NCBI GenBank assembly: GCA_009782015.1
Contig: WQUP01000117.1
Coordinates: 1 to 5,086 of the forward strand
From: Endomicrobiia bacterium
Lineage (GTDB): Bacteria; Elusimicrobiota; Endomicrobiia; Endomicrobiales; Endomicrobiaceae
Length of the DNA: 5,086 nucleotides
Direction: 5' to 3'
Below, one piece after another: positions 5,026 to 5,086 of this stretch (the stretch's first letter is position 1; the number at the start of each line of letters is the position of its first letter). A model generated the notes under the pieces. That model was not told where the DNA came from. It saw only the letters and a program-made list of their open reading frames with translations, and did no database searches. The translations under genes were made by a program, and so were the position numbers.

Positions 5026-5086
5026 TCCGTTGTTGTCTTGCGCAAAGTCGCCCTAACGGCAAGCAGCCTTTAAACTTCTCTTTTTC

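Overview
The window holds four genes, all on the minus strand, so transcription runs from the right edge to the left. In that order they are: a 663-residue lipoprotein with a glycoside hydrolase clan GH-A catalytic domain (2802-4793); an unrecognised four-helix membrane protein (1823-2659); a zinc-type cation diffusion facilitator exporter (844-1734); and a GNAT-family N-acetyltransferase of the RimJ/RimL type (171-740). The genes do not form an obvious pathway. They look like single housekeeping or accessory functions separated by gaps of 88-142 bases, and I see no reason to treat them as one operon beyond shared direction.

A lipoprotein signal peptide with Ser after the lipid-attachment Cys fits a Gram-negative, outer-membrane-bearing bacterium. 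Base composition is mixed: genes 1, 2 and 4 are moderate to high in GC, and the membrane protein is AT-richer. The abundance of dispersed palindromes suggests a repeat-rich genome such as those of some uncultured phyla (Elusimicrobiota-like is my guess). Nothing in the window proves the taxon.

The most unusual content is between the genes; three of the four inter- or extragenic gaps carry clear palindromes and the fourth carries a tandem repeat. At 56-148 and 762-832 lie two doublets of one palindromic unit. Their 8-bp stems differ by two compensated base-pair swaps, which is the pattern of a REP/REPIN-like family kept for its structure. The left doublet sits inside a further inverted pair of AGTGARR heptad tracts (5-32 and 169-196), and the right tract supplies the last codons and the stop of the acetyltransferase gene. 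At 2746-2780 there is a C-rich hairpin. From 4831 to 5030, just upstream of the hydrolase gene, there are several nested inverted repeats.

Directly upstream of the cation exporter, 1745-1780 is an exact 9-nt-period tandem array. On the coding strand each unit holds a Shine-Dalgarno-like purine core. The same stretch is open in one frame and ends in an ATGA overlap with the exporter start, so it may be the remnant of a lost upstream gene. I see no rRNA, tRNA, CRISPR array, transposase or phage gene. No stretch longer than 300 bases lacks a gene; the longest is 4794-5086 and it is filled with repeats.
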